Source: DASWKG01 sp036396755 (GTDB lineage: Bacteria > Actinomycetota > UBA4738 > CALAEC01). Taken from it: a stretch of DNA of 27,653 nt. The number at the start of each line of letters is the position of its first letter. Position 1 is the stretch's first letter. The stretch is taken from NCBI GenBank assembly GCA_036396755.1, contig DASWKG010000085.1, forward strand, positions 1 through 27,653. Reading direction: 5' to 3'. Positions 12,254-20,835 of the stretch are shown piece by piece. The translations under genes were made by a program, and so were the position numbers. Below the pieces are notes generated by a model that was not told the DNA's origin, did no database searches, and worked only from the letters and a program-made list of their open reading frames with translations.

Positions 12254-14779
12254 GTGACCGTCAAGGACAACCTTTCGAGGGAAGAGGCGCGGCGACGCGC
12301 CGAGCTCATCCGCGATGTCTCCTACGAGATCCGGCTCGACCTGACCGGCGAGGAGACCTTCGGCTCGGTGAACGTGCTCCGGTTCCGGAGCACGGAGCCC
12401 GGCGCCGACTCGTTCGTCGATCTGCTTGCCTCGTCCGTCATCTCCGTCGTGCTGAACGGCGCCGAGCTGGGGCCGGCGGCCTTCGACGGCTCCCGCGTCC
12501 ACCTGCCGGCGCTCCAGGCCGAGAACGAGCTGCGCGTCGAGGCCGAGTGCGAGTTCCACTCGACGGGTGAGGGCATGGCCCGGTTCGAGGACCCCGTCGA
12601 CGGGGAGATGTACTTCCACGGCAACCACGAGCCGTTCGGCGCGCACCGGGTGTGGGCGTGCTTCGATCAGCCCGACATCAAGGCGTCCCACCGGTTCGAG
12701 GTGCTCGTCCCCGAGGGTTCGATCGCGCTCTCGAACGCCCCCGCCGAGGGGGAGCCGCGCGCCGAGGGTGCCGCGACGCGCTGGCGGTTCGCGCCCACCC
12801 TCCCGATCTCGTCGTACATCGCCACCGTGTGCGCCGGGCCGTTCCACGGCGCCACCGACCGGCACGAAGGGATCGACCTCGGTGTCTACTGCCGCCGCTC
12901 CTTGGCCGAGCACCTCGACGCCGAGGAGATGCTCGAGATCACGAAGCAGGGCCTGGCGTTCTTCCAGGAGACATTCGACTTGCCCTATCCGTTCGGCAAG
13001 TACGATCAGGTCTTCGTGCCGGAGTTCATGGCCGGGGCGATGGAGAACGCGGGGTGCGTGACCTTCAACGAGATCCACATCTTCCGCTCGCGCGTGACCG
13101 AGGCGGCGCGCGAACGGCGCGCCGCAACGGTCCTGCACGAGATGGCGCATATGTGGTTCGGCGACCTCGTGACGATGCGGTGGTGGAACGACCTGTGGCT
13201 CAACGAGAGCTTCGCCAGCTACGCGGGCGACCTGGCCACCGCGGAGGCCACCCGGTTCACCGGGGCGTGGACCACGTTCGCGGCGACCGAGAAGACCTGG
13301 GCCACCCGGCAGGACCAGCTGCCGACCACGCACCCCATCGTGGCGGAGGTGCCCGACGTGGAGTCGGTGCATCTCAACTTCGACGGCATCACGTACGCGA
13401 AGGGGGCGTCGGTGCTTCGGCAACTCGTCGCCTGGGTCGGGCGCGACGCGTTCCTCGAGGGCACGCGGCGCTACTTCGGCCGTCACGAGCTCGCGAACGC
13501 CGAGCTCGACGACTTCCTCTCGGCGCTGGAGGAGACCAGCGGTCGCGACCTGCAGGCGTGGTCGAAGGAGTGGCTCGAGACCTCGGGCATCAACGTCATC
13601 GCCGCCGAGGTGACCGAGGCCGATGGCGCGATCGGGTCCCTCCACCTCGTCCAGGGCGTGGCCTCGGGCGACGACGTGCTTCGCCCGCACCGGATGGACG
13701 TCACCCTCTACGATCTGGTCGACGGCTCGCTCGCCGCTCGCCGGCGGGTCGACGTCGACGTCACCGGCGAGCGGACCGAGGTCGCCGAGCTCGCCGGCGA
13801 AGCGGTCCCGGCCCTCCTGCTTCCGAACGCCGCCGATCTCGCGTACACGAAGCTCCGGCTCGATCCCCGCTCGATGGACACGTTGATGGGCCATCTCGGC
13901 ACGCTCGGCGACCCGCTCGCCCGCGCGGTCTGCTGGCGAGAGTCCTGGGAGATGGTGCGCGACGCCGCGCTTCCTGCGCGGCGGTACCTCGGGCTCGTGC
14001 TGGGCAACATCGACGGCGAGCGCGAGATCGCCACCGTGCAGTCGCTGCTCCGGCGCGCCGCGACGGCGCTCGACGTCTACGCCGATCCCGCCCACCGCGA
14101 CGAGGCCGTCTCGGAGCTCGCCGCGGGTGCGCTCGAGCGGCTGGCCTCCGCGGCTCCCGGGAGCGATCTGCAGCTCGCATGGGCCCGAGCGTTCATCTCG
14201 GCCGCGACCTCGCCCGAGCACCGCGGGATCGTCGGGGGCCTCCTGGACGGCAGCGCCGGGTTCGAGGGGCTCGAGGTCGACACCGACCTTCGATGGCTGG
14301 CCGTCTCGTCGCTCGCGTCCTCCGGCGCGCTCGGCGACGAGGGGATCGCGGCGGAGCTGGTGCGCGACCCTACCGACCAGGGGGCGCGACATGCGGCTGC
14401 CGCGCGTGCCGCTCGCCCGGACCCGGGGGCCAAGGCCGAGGCATGGTCCATCATCGTCGAGGCCGAGCGGCCGCTCGCCACGATCGAGGCGATCATGTCG
14501 GGCTTCCATCGGGCAGGTCAGGAGGAGCTTCTGCGTCCCTACGCATCCCGCTACTTCGACGTCCTCGACGAGGTCTGGCAGCGGCACGACCTGCCCGTGG
14601 CCCTCAGCTTCTCGGAGCGGATGTACCCCGGCGTCATCGTGGAGCGGGCCACCATCGACCGAACGCGAGAGATCCTGCGCGGAGAAGAAGTGCCCGGCCC
14701 GGCGCGCCGGCTCCTGCTCGAGGGGATGGACGGGGTCGAGCGGGCCGAGAGGGCACGAGCGCGCGACGCCGCCGGCTGA
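12254..14779 (+). CDS. pepN: M1-family aminopeptidase N
   Basis: The 841-residue zinc aminopeptidase removes N-terminal residues from peptides in the cytoplasm. The GAMEN exopeptidase motif is at 261-265 and HEMAH at 295-299, with the third zinc ligand Glu318 in LWLNESFASY. This is the HExxH-x18-E pattern of family M1. The N-terminal saddle domain starts VSYEIRLDLTG, with FDQPDIKASH before the catalytic domain. The C-terminal helical domain (about 500-841) matches the actinobacterial PepN type with an ERAP1-like C-terminal region, and the total length is usual. The GTG start is preceded by GGGGAGGG five bases upstream. It runs convergently into the sulfatase gene with 3 bp between stop codons. 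Confidence 0.96.
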   Translation: MTVKDNLSREEARRRAELIRDVSYEIRLDLTGEETFGSVNVLRFRSTEPGADSFVDLLASSVISVVLNGAELGPAAFDGSRVHLPALQAENELRVEAECEFHSTGEGMARFEDPVDGEMYFHGNHEPFGAHRVWACFDQPDIKASHRFEVLVPEGSIALSNAPAEGEPRAEGAATRWRFAPTLPISSYIATVCAGPFHGATDRHEGIDLGVYCRRSLAEHLDAEEMLEITKQGLAFFQETFDLPYPFGKYDQVFVPEFMAGAMENAGCVTFNEIHIFRSRVTEAARERRAATVLHEMAHMWFGDLVTMRWWNDLWLNESFASYAGDLATAEATRFTGAWTTFAATEKTWATRQDQLPTTHPIVAEVPDVESVHLNFDGITYAKGASVLRQLVAWVGRDAFLEGTRRYFGRHELANAELDDFLSALEETSGRDLQAWSKEWLETSGINVIAAEVTEADGAIGSLHLVQGVASGDDVLRPHRMDVTLYDLVDGSLAARRRVDVDVTGERTEVAELAGEAVPALLLPNAADLAYTKLRLDPRSMDTLMGHLGTLGDPLARAVCWRESWEMVRDAALPARRYLGLVLGNIDGEREIATVQSLLRRAATALDVYADPAHRDEAVSELAAGALERLASAAPGSDLQLAWARAFISAATSPEHRGIVGGLLDGSAGFEGLEVDTDLRWLAVSSLASSGALGDEGIAAELVRDPTDQGARHAAAARAARPDPGAKAEAWSIIVEAERPLATIEAIMSGFHRAGQEELLRPYASRYFDVLDEVWQRHDLPVALSFSERMYPGVIVERATIDRTREILRGEEVPGPARRLLLEGMDGVERAERARARDAAG

Positions 14780-14799
14780 TCGTCACGAGCAGCCGGCGG
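14769..14799. terminator. Hairpin spanning the convergent pepN and sulfatase stops
   Basis: CCGCCGGCTG (14769-14778) pairs fully with CAGCCGGCGG (14790-14799) around an 11-base loop. Both stop codons lie in or beside the loop. It could end transcription from either side, although no T-run is present. Confidence 0.5.
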
Positions 14800-16144
14800 G
14801 GCCGGTCGTCCCCGCGCATCGCCGGAGGGCGGCGAGCCGTGCCGCCAGGTCCGCGACATCGGGCGGATCGTTCGTCGGGTCGTCGTCGCCGAGCAGGTTC
14901 GTGAGCTGCCAGGGATCGCTCACGAGGTCGTAGTACTCGCGGAAGGTCACGAGCCCGGGCTCGACCTCGTACTCGACGTACTGCGCCGCGGGAGTGCGGA
15001 TCGAGGCCCAGGTCGGGACCGGACCTCCCGCGGTCCAGAACTCCGAGAGCATCGCGTCGCGCTCGATGGGCCCGAGCAGCGAGCGGCCGTCCATCTCGGT
15101 CTCGAGGGTTGCCTGCCCGAGCCCGGCCGCGTCGAGCACGGTCGGCGCGACGTCGATCGTGCCGACCAGGGCGTCGTCGCTGGTCCCACCCGCGATCCGC
15201 CCCGGCCATCGCAGGAAGAACGGGATGCCGATCGACGCCCGATACGGCACGCCCTTGCCGGTCCATCCGTGCTCCCCGAGCAGGAACCCGTTGTCGGACA
15301 GGAAGAGGGCGAGGGTGTCCTGCTCCCCGAGCTCCTCGAGCCGGTCGAAGACGGTGGCCACGAGGAGGTCGACCGAGAGGAGGGTGCGGAGCTGTCTCCG
15401 CATCACGCCGGCGAGCGGCCGGGCCGCCGGCCGCGCCTGCAGGTACGGCGGCTTGTCCGAGCGGTCCGCCTCCCTCGTGGCGGGGTTGCCCGGCCACGCG
15501 GGGAACGGGACGTGCCGGTAGCGGTCCTCCGCCTGCGCCGGCGCGTGCGGCGCGGCGGGCGCCACGAGCAGGAACCAGGGGGCGTCATCGGATGCCTCGG
15601 ACTCCTCGAGGTAGCGGACCACCCGGTGCCGCAGGAACGTGGTGCTGTACTCGGGGACGCTCCGCACGGTTCCGTTCACGTTCCAGGTCGAGCGGTGGTA
15701 GTTGCTCGACGACGTGAAGATCGCCCAGTCGTCGAGGTACGCCGGGTTCCGCTCGAGGTCCCAGCCGTTCAGGAACTTGCCGAGGATGCCGGTGCGGTAG
15801 CCGGCCTCGTGGAGATACCGCTGCACCGAGCCGGCCTCATCGAAGGCGTCGGCCTGATGGTTGTCGTGCACGCCGTGATTGTGCGCGTAGCGGCCGCTCA
15901 TGATGCTTGCCCGCGACGGGCAGCACACGGGGGTCGACGCGGTCGCGTTCGGGTACTCGACGCCCTCGGCGCGGAACCGCCTGCGGATCTCCGGCAGCGG
16001 GGTGACCGTCCCGAGGCGCTGATCGTCGGTCACGATGACCAGGATGTTCGGCGCTGCCTCCGCGTGGGAGAGCGGGCCTCGAGCCGACGGCGGGGAGACG
16101 GCCGTGAGAGGGAGGAGGGCGGCGGCCGCGAGGATCCGGCGCAT
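14783..16144 (-). CDS. Secreted formylglycine-dependent sulfatase
   Basis: The 453-residue protein begins MRRILAAAALLPLTAVS, a likely signal peptide. The sulfatase core follows: NILVIVTDDQR holds metal-binding Asp40/Asp41. STPVCCPSRASIMSGR gives the C-x-P-S-R site, whose Cys74 is converted to formylglycine by a modifying enzyme not in this window. Later FLLVAPAAPHAPAQ, FLSDNGFLLGEHGWTGKG and YRASIGIPFFLRWPG are family-typical. The pattern is closest to N-acetylglucosamine-6-sulfatase/arylsulfatase types, so sulfated glycans are a plausible substrate. Secretion and location outside the membrane are inferred. ATG 16144 is preceded by TACCGT and a six-base spacer. The gene lies 52 bp after the GGDEF-EAL gene on the same strand. 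Confidence 0.92.
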   Translation of the reverse strand: MRRILAAAALLPLTAVSPPSARGPLSHAEAAPNILVIVTDDQRLGTVTPLPEIRRRFRAEGVEYPNATASTPVCCPSRASIMSGRYAHNHGVHDNHQADAFDEAGSVQRYLHEAGYRTGILGKFLNGWDLERNPAYLDDWAIFTSSSNYHRSTWNVNGTVRSVPEYSTTFLRHRVVRYLEESEASDDAPWFLLVAPAAPHAPAQAEDRYRHVPFPAWPGNPATREADRSDKPPYLQARPAARPLAGVMRRQLRTLLSVDLLVATVFDRLEELGEQDTLALFLSDNGFLLGEHGWTGKGVPYRASIGIPFFLRWPGRIAGGTSDDALVGTIDVAPTVLDAAGLGQATLETEMDGRSLLGPIERDAMLSEFWTAGGPVPTWASIRTPAAQYVEYEVEPGLVTFREYYDLVSDPWQLTNLLGDDDPTNDPPDVADLAARLAALRRCAGTTGPAGCS

Positions 16145-16150
16145 CCCTCG

Positions 16151-16156
16151 ACGGTA
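16151..16156 (-). promoter_or_regulatory. -10 box for a probably leaderless sulfatase transcript
   Basis: The minus strand reads TACCGT, then CGAGGG, then ATG at 16144. The short GAGGG next to the ATG has no spacing for normal ribosome binding. Confidence 0.45.
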
Positions 16157-16196
16157 GGAGGGGGGCCGCGCCCGGTCAAGCCCGCCCGTGCTCGCC

Positions 16197-18380
16197 TTAT
16201 CCGGGGTCGGCGGCGGCCTGCCTCTGGAGGTCGGCCACGATCTTGCGGATGGCGCGGTCGCCGTCGTTGTCGCTCAGCACGGGGCCGGGGGCGGGGAGGG
16301 GCCGTTCGTGATGCTGCTCGGGGGCGTTCGCATCCGGCTCCGCCGCCGTGTGGGTCTCGGCCATGACGTCCTGCAGCTCCTCCGGCGTGATGGGGCGGCC
16401 GAGCAGGTAGCCCTGCGCGGAGTCGCAGCCGTGGTCGATCAGGAACCGCAGCTGCTCGCTGGTCTCGACTCCCTCGGCCACGACCTGGAGGCCCAGCCCG
16501 TGCCCCATCGCGATGACCGCACCGACGAGGGGGTCCTGGGCCGAGGAGCCGTCGAGATCTCCGACGAAGGTCCGGTCGATCTTGATGCTGTCGATGGGGA
16601 AGGTCCGCAGCCGGCTCAGGGTCGAGTAGCCGGTCCCGAAGTCGTCGATCGCCAGAAGGACACCCAGCGCCTTGAGCTGGTCGAGCCGCTCGGCCACCCG
16701 AGGGACCTCCTCGACGAGGAGGCTCTCGGTGATCTCCAGGGTGAGGCGATAGGGCGCGAGCCCGGTCTCCTGAAGGAGGCTGGCGACCTCGCCGACGAGG
16801 TCCTCCTGCTGGAGCTGGCGGATCGACAGGTTGACGGAGACCCCCAGCCGGGGGTTCAGCGGGTCGGCGTCCCAGTGGACGAGCTGCTCGCACGCGGTCC
16901 GGAGGACGAGGGAGCCGATCGGCAGGATCAGCCCGCCCTCCTCGGCGACGTCGATGAACTCGGCGGGGGAGATGACGCCCCGGTCGGGGTGCTGCCAGCG
17001 CAGCAGGGCCTCGACACCGATCAGGCGGCCCAACGGAAGCTCGACGATCGGCTGGTAGACCACCGTGAACTCGTCCCGCTCCAGCGCGGAGCGAAGCTCG
17101 TCTCGAAGCTCCATGCGCTCCATCACGGCGACCTGCATGCTGGGCTCGAAGATCTCGACGCGGTTCTTGCCCTGGGCCTTGGCGGAGTACATGGCGACGT
17201 CGGCGTTGCGGATCAGCTCGTCGGCGCTCCTCGAGGCGGAGCTGTTCCACGCGATCCCCACGCTCGCCCTGGCTGCGATCTCCTTCCCCTCCACCACGAT
17301 CGGCTCCTGGAGGGTCTCCTGGATCCGCGCGGCCACGCGGAGCACGTCGTGCTCGGAGCGCACGGTCTGAAGGAGGACCGCGAACTCGTCGCCCCCGAGG
17401 CGCGAGACCGTGTCCTCGGGCCGGACGCACGATCGAAGCAGGCCCGAGACCGCGAGGAGCATCCGGTCGCCCGCCGGGTGCCCGAAGCTGTCGTTCACGT
17501 CCTTGAAGTTGTCGAGGTCGAGGATGATGAGCGCGAGCTCGCGGTCCTGCCGGGCGCGCCCGAGGGCCCGGTCCAGCTCGTCCACGAGCTGGGTGCGGTT
17601 GGCGAGCCCGGTGAGCGGGTCGTGCATCGCCCGCTTGCGAAGCTCGATCTCCGAGCGGGACAGCTGCGCGGCCATGTCGTTGAACGCCTTGCTCAGTCGG
17701 CCCAGCTCGTCGTTCTTCGTGTCACCGATCCGGACTCCGCGCTCCCCGGCGGCCATCGCCTCGACGCCCGCCTGGAGGGCCCGGAGGCGGCCGGAGAATC
17801 TGCGCGCGATCAGCAGGCCCGCCGTGAGCGCGACCGCCAGCGCGAGCGCCCCGTAGGCGAGGGTTGGCAGCTCGGCCCCGGGGGCCGGGTGTTGCGCGGT
17901 GAGCGAGGAGGTCGGGAGCAGCAGGACGCCGCGCGTCCGGCGGCCGACGACGAGCGGTGCGGAGACCATCTCCTCTCCCGCAAGCATCGTCGTGCGACTC
18001 TGGCCGTCCTCGACGGTGCTCAGCACGGCCGCGGCCGCGGCCCCGCCGAGGCGCTTCCCGGCGTGCTTGCCGGCGACGACGAGGCCCGACGCGTCGACCA
18101 CCGTCGCGGGCAGCCCCTCTCGTGCAAGGCTGCCGACGAGCAGACCGAGGTCGTCGTCGACGATCGTCATGGCGCCCTCCTGGTACTCCGCGTGGGTGAG
18201 CGCTGCCGCAACTCCACGGGCCACCACCTCGGCGTCGCGCCGCAGGACCTCCTCGGTGAGGCGGCGCTGGTTCCACAGGGAGAGCCCGGTCAGCGTGGCC
18301 ATCGCCACGGCCGTCGTGGTGAAGGCCAGCAGGAGCTTGGTGCGAAGGCTCATGCCGTGCCGGCTCTCTTCGGGCCGCAT
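16197..18380 (-). CDS. Membrane sensor with HAMP, GGDEF and EAL domains (cyclic di-GMP turnover)
   Basis: This 727-residue protein has one helix near 14-36, an extracytoplasmic sensor region (about 40-170), a second helix (172-194), a HAMP linker (195-245), a GGDEF domain (250-412) and an EAL domain (about 430-680). RLGGDEF (active site at 329-333) is intact and has an upstream RPED inhibitory site. EALLRW, EITES, IDDFGTGYSTL, KIDRTFV and EGVET show an intact phosphodiesterase. It can therefore both make and break cyclic di-GMP; the net direction is unknown. The ligand of the sensor region is not recognised. ATG 18380 is annotated, but MSLRTKLLLAF at 18353 is an equally good start just before the first helix. 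Confidence 0.93.
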   Translation of the reverse strand: MRPEESRHGMSLRTKLLLAFTTTAVAMATLTGLSLWNQRRLTEEVLRRDAEVVARGVAAALTHAEYQEGAMTIVDDDLGLLVGSLAREGLPATVVDASGLVVAGKHAGKRLGGAAAAAVLSTVEDGQSRTTMLAGEEMVSAPLVVGRRTRGVLLLPTSSLTAQHPAPGAELPTLAYGALALAVALTAGLLIARRFSGRLRALQAGVEAMAAGERGVRIGDTKNDELGRLSKAFNDMAAQLSRSEIELRKRAMHDPLTGLANRTQLVDELDRALGRARQDRELALIILDLDNFKDVNDSFGHPAGDRMLLAVSGLLRSCVRPEDTVSRLGGDEFAVLLQTVRSEHDVLRVAARIQETLQEPIVVEGKEIAARASVGIAWNSSASRSADELIRNADVAMYSAKAQGKNRVEIFEPSMQVAVMERMELRDELRSALERDEFTVVYQPIVELPLGRLIGVEALLRWQHPDRGVISPAEFIDVAEEGGLILPIGSLVLRTACEQLVHWDADPLNPRLGVSVNLSIRQLQQEDLVGEVASLLQETGLAPYRLTLEITESLLVEEVPRVAERLDQLKALGVLLAIDDFGTGYSTLSRLRTFPIDSIKIDRTFVGDLDGSSAQDPLVGAVIAMGHGLGLQVVAEGVETSEQLRFLIDHGCDSAQGYLLGRPITPEELQDVMAETHTAAEPDANAPEQHHERPLPAPGPVLSDNDGDRAIRKIVADLQRQAAADPG

Positions 18381-18443
18381 CGGCCCCAGGGCTCATGGTC
18401 GTTTCGCAAGGTCCCCCCTTCGTTTGGTTCTTCGGAAGGACCT
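18372..18443 (-). promoter_or_regulatory. Structured leader of the GGDEF-EAL gene
   Basis: In the transcript AGGTCCTTCC (18443-18434) pairs with GGGGGGACCT (18418-18409) in a 10-bp stem with a 15-base loop, burying the G-rich sequence. Further on GGGCCG and CGGCCC (18386-18381 and 18377-18372) enclose ATG 18380 as a three-base loop. No cyclic di-GMP riboswitch core was recognised. Confidence 0.35.
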
Positions 18444-18491
18444 GGTGCCCGACTGAGTAGGGAATCCGAATGTCCCCCAGCCGCCCGACGG

Positions 18492-19247
18492 TCAGAGGGA
18501 CTCGACGATCGTGCGGTGCAGGCGGCCGTTCGTGGAGAGGATCGTTCCCCCCTCGACGCAGGGGCCGCCGTCGAACGCGGTCATCGTCCCCCCCGCTTCC
18601 TCCACGAGCACCTTCGGGGCAGCCCAGTCCCAGACGTGCAGGGACGGCTCGAGCATGGCCTCGATGGATCCCCGAGCCACCAGACAGTGCCCCCAGAAGT
18701 CGGTGAACCCCACCGACCGATCGGCTTCGGCTACCAGGCCGAGCAGGGCGTCCCGGAGCTCGGGACGCCCCAGCCACAGCTTCGTCTCGTAGTGGCAGAG
18801 GGTCGCGTCCGCCAGCGCGGTGACTTCCGAGACGTGGATCGGCGCTCCATTCAGCGATGCGCCCTCGCCGCGCACGGCCTCGTACCGCTCGCCGAGGGCG
18901 GGCGCGCTCACCAGCCCGAGGACGGGCTCACCGTCGATCGCGAGCGCGAGGAGCGTTCCCCACACCTGGAGCCCGCGGGCGAAGTTTCGCGTCGCGTCGA
19001 TCGGGTCCACGATCCAGACGCGGCCGGGGCCCAGGCTGCCCCCTCCCTCCTCGCCGAGCACGGCATCGGCGGGGAAGCGACGGGCCAGCTCGTCGCGGAC
19101 CATGCGCTCGATGCGCAGGTCGGCCTCGGTGACCGGGGAAGCGTCGGGCTTCAGCCGGACCTCGGGACCTCGCTCGAACAGGGGCAACGCGATCTCGGCG
19201 GCGCGGTCGGCCAACTCACGCGCGAAAGCGAGCTCCCGGTCCAGCAC
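18492..19247 (-). CDS. Inositol-monophosphatase-family phosphatase (HisN-like)
   Basis: The 251-residue enzyme belongs to the Mg2+-dependent FIG/IMPase superfamily. Metal-binding motifs are GEEGG (Glu pair), WIVDPIDATRNFARG (first aspartates; the usual DGT is DAT here) and WDWAAPKVLVEEAGG near the C-terminus. In actinobacteria, relatives serve as histidinol-phosphatase (HisN), inositol-phosphatase or 3'-phosphoadenosine phosphatase. The length and EAAIxL-type N-terminus fit HisN/IMPase, but no histidine or inositol genes are adjacent. The start is GTG 19247; TAGGGT lies nine bases upstream. It is 111 bp ahead of the GGDEF-EAL gene on the same strand. Confidence 0.9.
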   Translation of the reverse strand: MLDRELAFARELADRAAEIALPLFERGPEVRLKPDASPVTEADLRIERMVRDELARRFPADAVLGEEGGGSLGPGRVWIVDPIDATRNFARGLQVWGTLLALAIDGEPVLGLVSAPALGERYEAVRGEGASLNGAPIHVSEVTALADATLCHYETKLWLGRPELRDALLGLVAEADRSVGFTDFWGHCLVARGSIEAMLEPSLHVWDWAAPKVLVEEAGGTMTAFDGGPCVEGGTILSTNGRLHRTIVESL

Positions 19248-19256
19248 GGCCGCCCC

Positions 19257-19262
19257 ACCCTA
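19257..19262 (-). promoter_or_regulatory. -10 box close to the phosphatase start
   Basis: The minus strand reads TAGGGT nine bases before GTG 19247, preceded directly by TG. The leader would be only 2-3 bases. Confidence 0.4.
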
Positions 19263-19280
19263 CACGGTCGGGCCACGGGC

Positions 19281-19409
19281 CTACCGGGCGCGTCCGAGTA
19301 GCCTGGCGGCGTCGAGGATGACGACCTTCTGTCGCCCGGCGAGCAGCCACCCCTCGCGCTCGGCCCGGGCGAGCGCCCGGTTCACGGTGTCGCGCGAGGT
19401 GCCGGCCAG
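19281..19409 (-). pseudogene. C-terminal fragment of a Crp/Fnr-type regulator
   Basis: The minus strand encodes LAGTSRDTVNRALARAEREG, the recognition-helix part of a Crp-type helix-turn-helix, followed by WLLAGRQKVVILDAARLLGR, Ala-Arg and a stop. This is the end of a cyclic-nucleotide-binding regulator. The nucleotide-binding domain and first helix of the HTH are missing because unrelated sequence begins at about 19409. The remaining frame is uninterrupted. It lies just upstream of the phosphatase gene on the same strand. Confidence 0.8.
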
Positions 19410-19653
19410 GCGGCTTCCACTCCTGCGCGCTCATCGGGAGCGGCGTCGACATCGGGAAGGTGAAGAGCTGGGGCGAGGGTGGCGCCGGCCAGCTCGGTGA
19501 TGGCGGCGGCTCCCGCAGCCGTCCCACGGCGCCGCCGTCATCGACACGACCGTCTACTGCTGGGGGGACAACGCCAGCGGGCAGCTCGGCGACGGGCTCG
19601 GGCCCACGCTGGTGACCCCGGTCGCGGTGACCGGCCTGGCCGAGGCGGTCTGA
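19409..19653 (+). pseudogene. C-terminal fragment of an RCC1-repeat protein, frameshifted
   Basis: The plus strand starts mid-repeat at GGFHSCALIGSG, continues to KSWGEGGAGQLGDG, then shifts frame. From 19525 another frame reads HGAAVIDTTVYCWGDNASGQ and LGDGLGPTLVTPVAVTGL to a stop at 19651. W-G-x-x-x-x-G-Q-L-G-D-G is the RCC1 beta-propeller signature; bacterial RCC1 proteins are usually secreted or surface-anchored with seven or more blades. Only about two partial blades remain. Roughly 20-25 codons normally separating the repeats are missing at the frameshift, suggesting an internal deletion. There is no start codon context, so a product is unlikely. Confidence 0.8.
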
Positions 19654-19687
19654 GCCGGACCCCAGCTCGGCCGGGCGGGGCACCCCG

Positions 19688-20835
19688 TCAGGGCGCCGGG
19701 AGGAGCAGCGACGGGTCGAGCTCGTCGATGCTGCGGCGACCCGAGAGCGCGACCGTGAGGTCGAGGTCGGCGAGGAAGGCCCGGAGCACCTGCCGGACGC
19801 CGTCCTCGCCGCCCAGCGCCAGCCCCCAGATGTACGGGCGGCCCAGCAGGACCGCCTTCGCTCCCAGCGCCAGCGCCTTCACCGCGTCGGCGCCGGTACG
19901 GACGCCGCTGTCGAACAGCACCGGGACGCGGCCGTCGACCGCCTCCACCACGCCGGGAAGCGCATCGAGCGCGGCGATGGCTCCGTCGACCTGCCGGCCG
20001 CCGTGGTTCGAGACGATCAGGCCGTCCAGGCCGTGGTCGATCGCCAGTTGGGCGTCGTCCGGGTGGAGCACGCCCTTGAGCAGGATCGGCAGGGACGTCA
20101 TCTCGCGGAGCGAGGCGAGGCGGTCCCAGGTCGAGGATGGGTCGGCGAACACGCCCACCCACCGGAGCGCGGCCTGAGCGGGGTCGTCGCCCTCGAGGGG
20201 CGCGCGGAACACGGGGTCGGAGAGGTAGTTCGCGAGCCCCTCGGCGCGCAGGAAGGGCAGGTACGCGCGCTGGAGGTCCCGTGGCCGCCACGCGAGGATC
20301 CGCGTGTCGAGCGTGACGGCGACGGCCGAGTAGCCGGCCGCCTCGGCGCGCGCGAGGAGGCTCGCCGTCAGCTCGGGCTCGTTCGGCCAGTAGAGCTGGA
20401 ACCACCGCGGGCCCGCCCCCGACGCCTCGGCCACCTCCTCCATCGACTTCGACGACACCGTGCTGAGGACGACCGGGATCCCGAGGCCGGCGGCCGCCCT
20501 CGCCACCGCGACCTCGGCGTCGGGATGGACGATGCCCTGCACGCCCACGGGGGCGAGGAGCACCGGGGCCGGCATCGCCGTCCCGAGGACCGTCGTCGAC
20601 AGGTCCCGCTCGGCCACGTTCGTGAGCACCCGCGGGACGATCCGCCAGCGCCGGAAGGCCTCGCGGTTGGCGCGCACCGTGTCCTCCGAGCTCGCGCCGC
20701 CGGCGACGTAGTCGTAGGCCTCCGGCGACAGCGCCTCGCGGGCGGCGGCCTCGAGGTCGTCGTGGGCGAGCGGCAGCGCCGGGGTCTGCCCGGCGAGGCC
20801 GCCGAGGTAGAGCTCGTTCTGGTAGCCGCCGAACA

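Noticed and set aside
10997..14587. A 1196-codon open frame on the minus strand
   Set aside because: It is a shadow of fdxA, the response regulator and pepN. Its translation is Arg/Glu/Val-rich with no domain, and the opposite frames carry complete motifs.
18381..18450. A cyclic di-GMP riboswitch before the GGDEF-EAL gene
   Set aside because: The GGGACGCAAAGCC-like core of the class I aptamer is not there. Only simple stems are seen.
16188..19301. A 1037-codon open frame on the plus strand
   Set aside because: It mirrors the GGDEF-EAL and phosphatase genes. High GC suppresses stops in the antisense frame.
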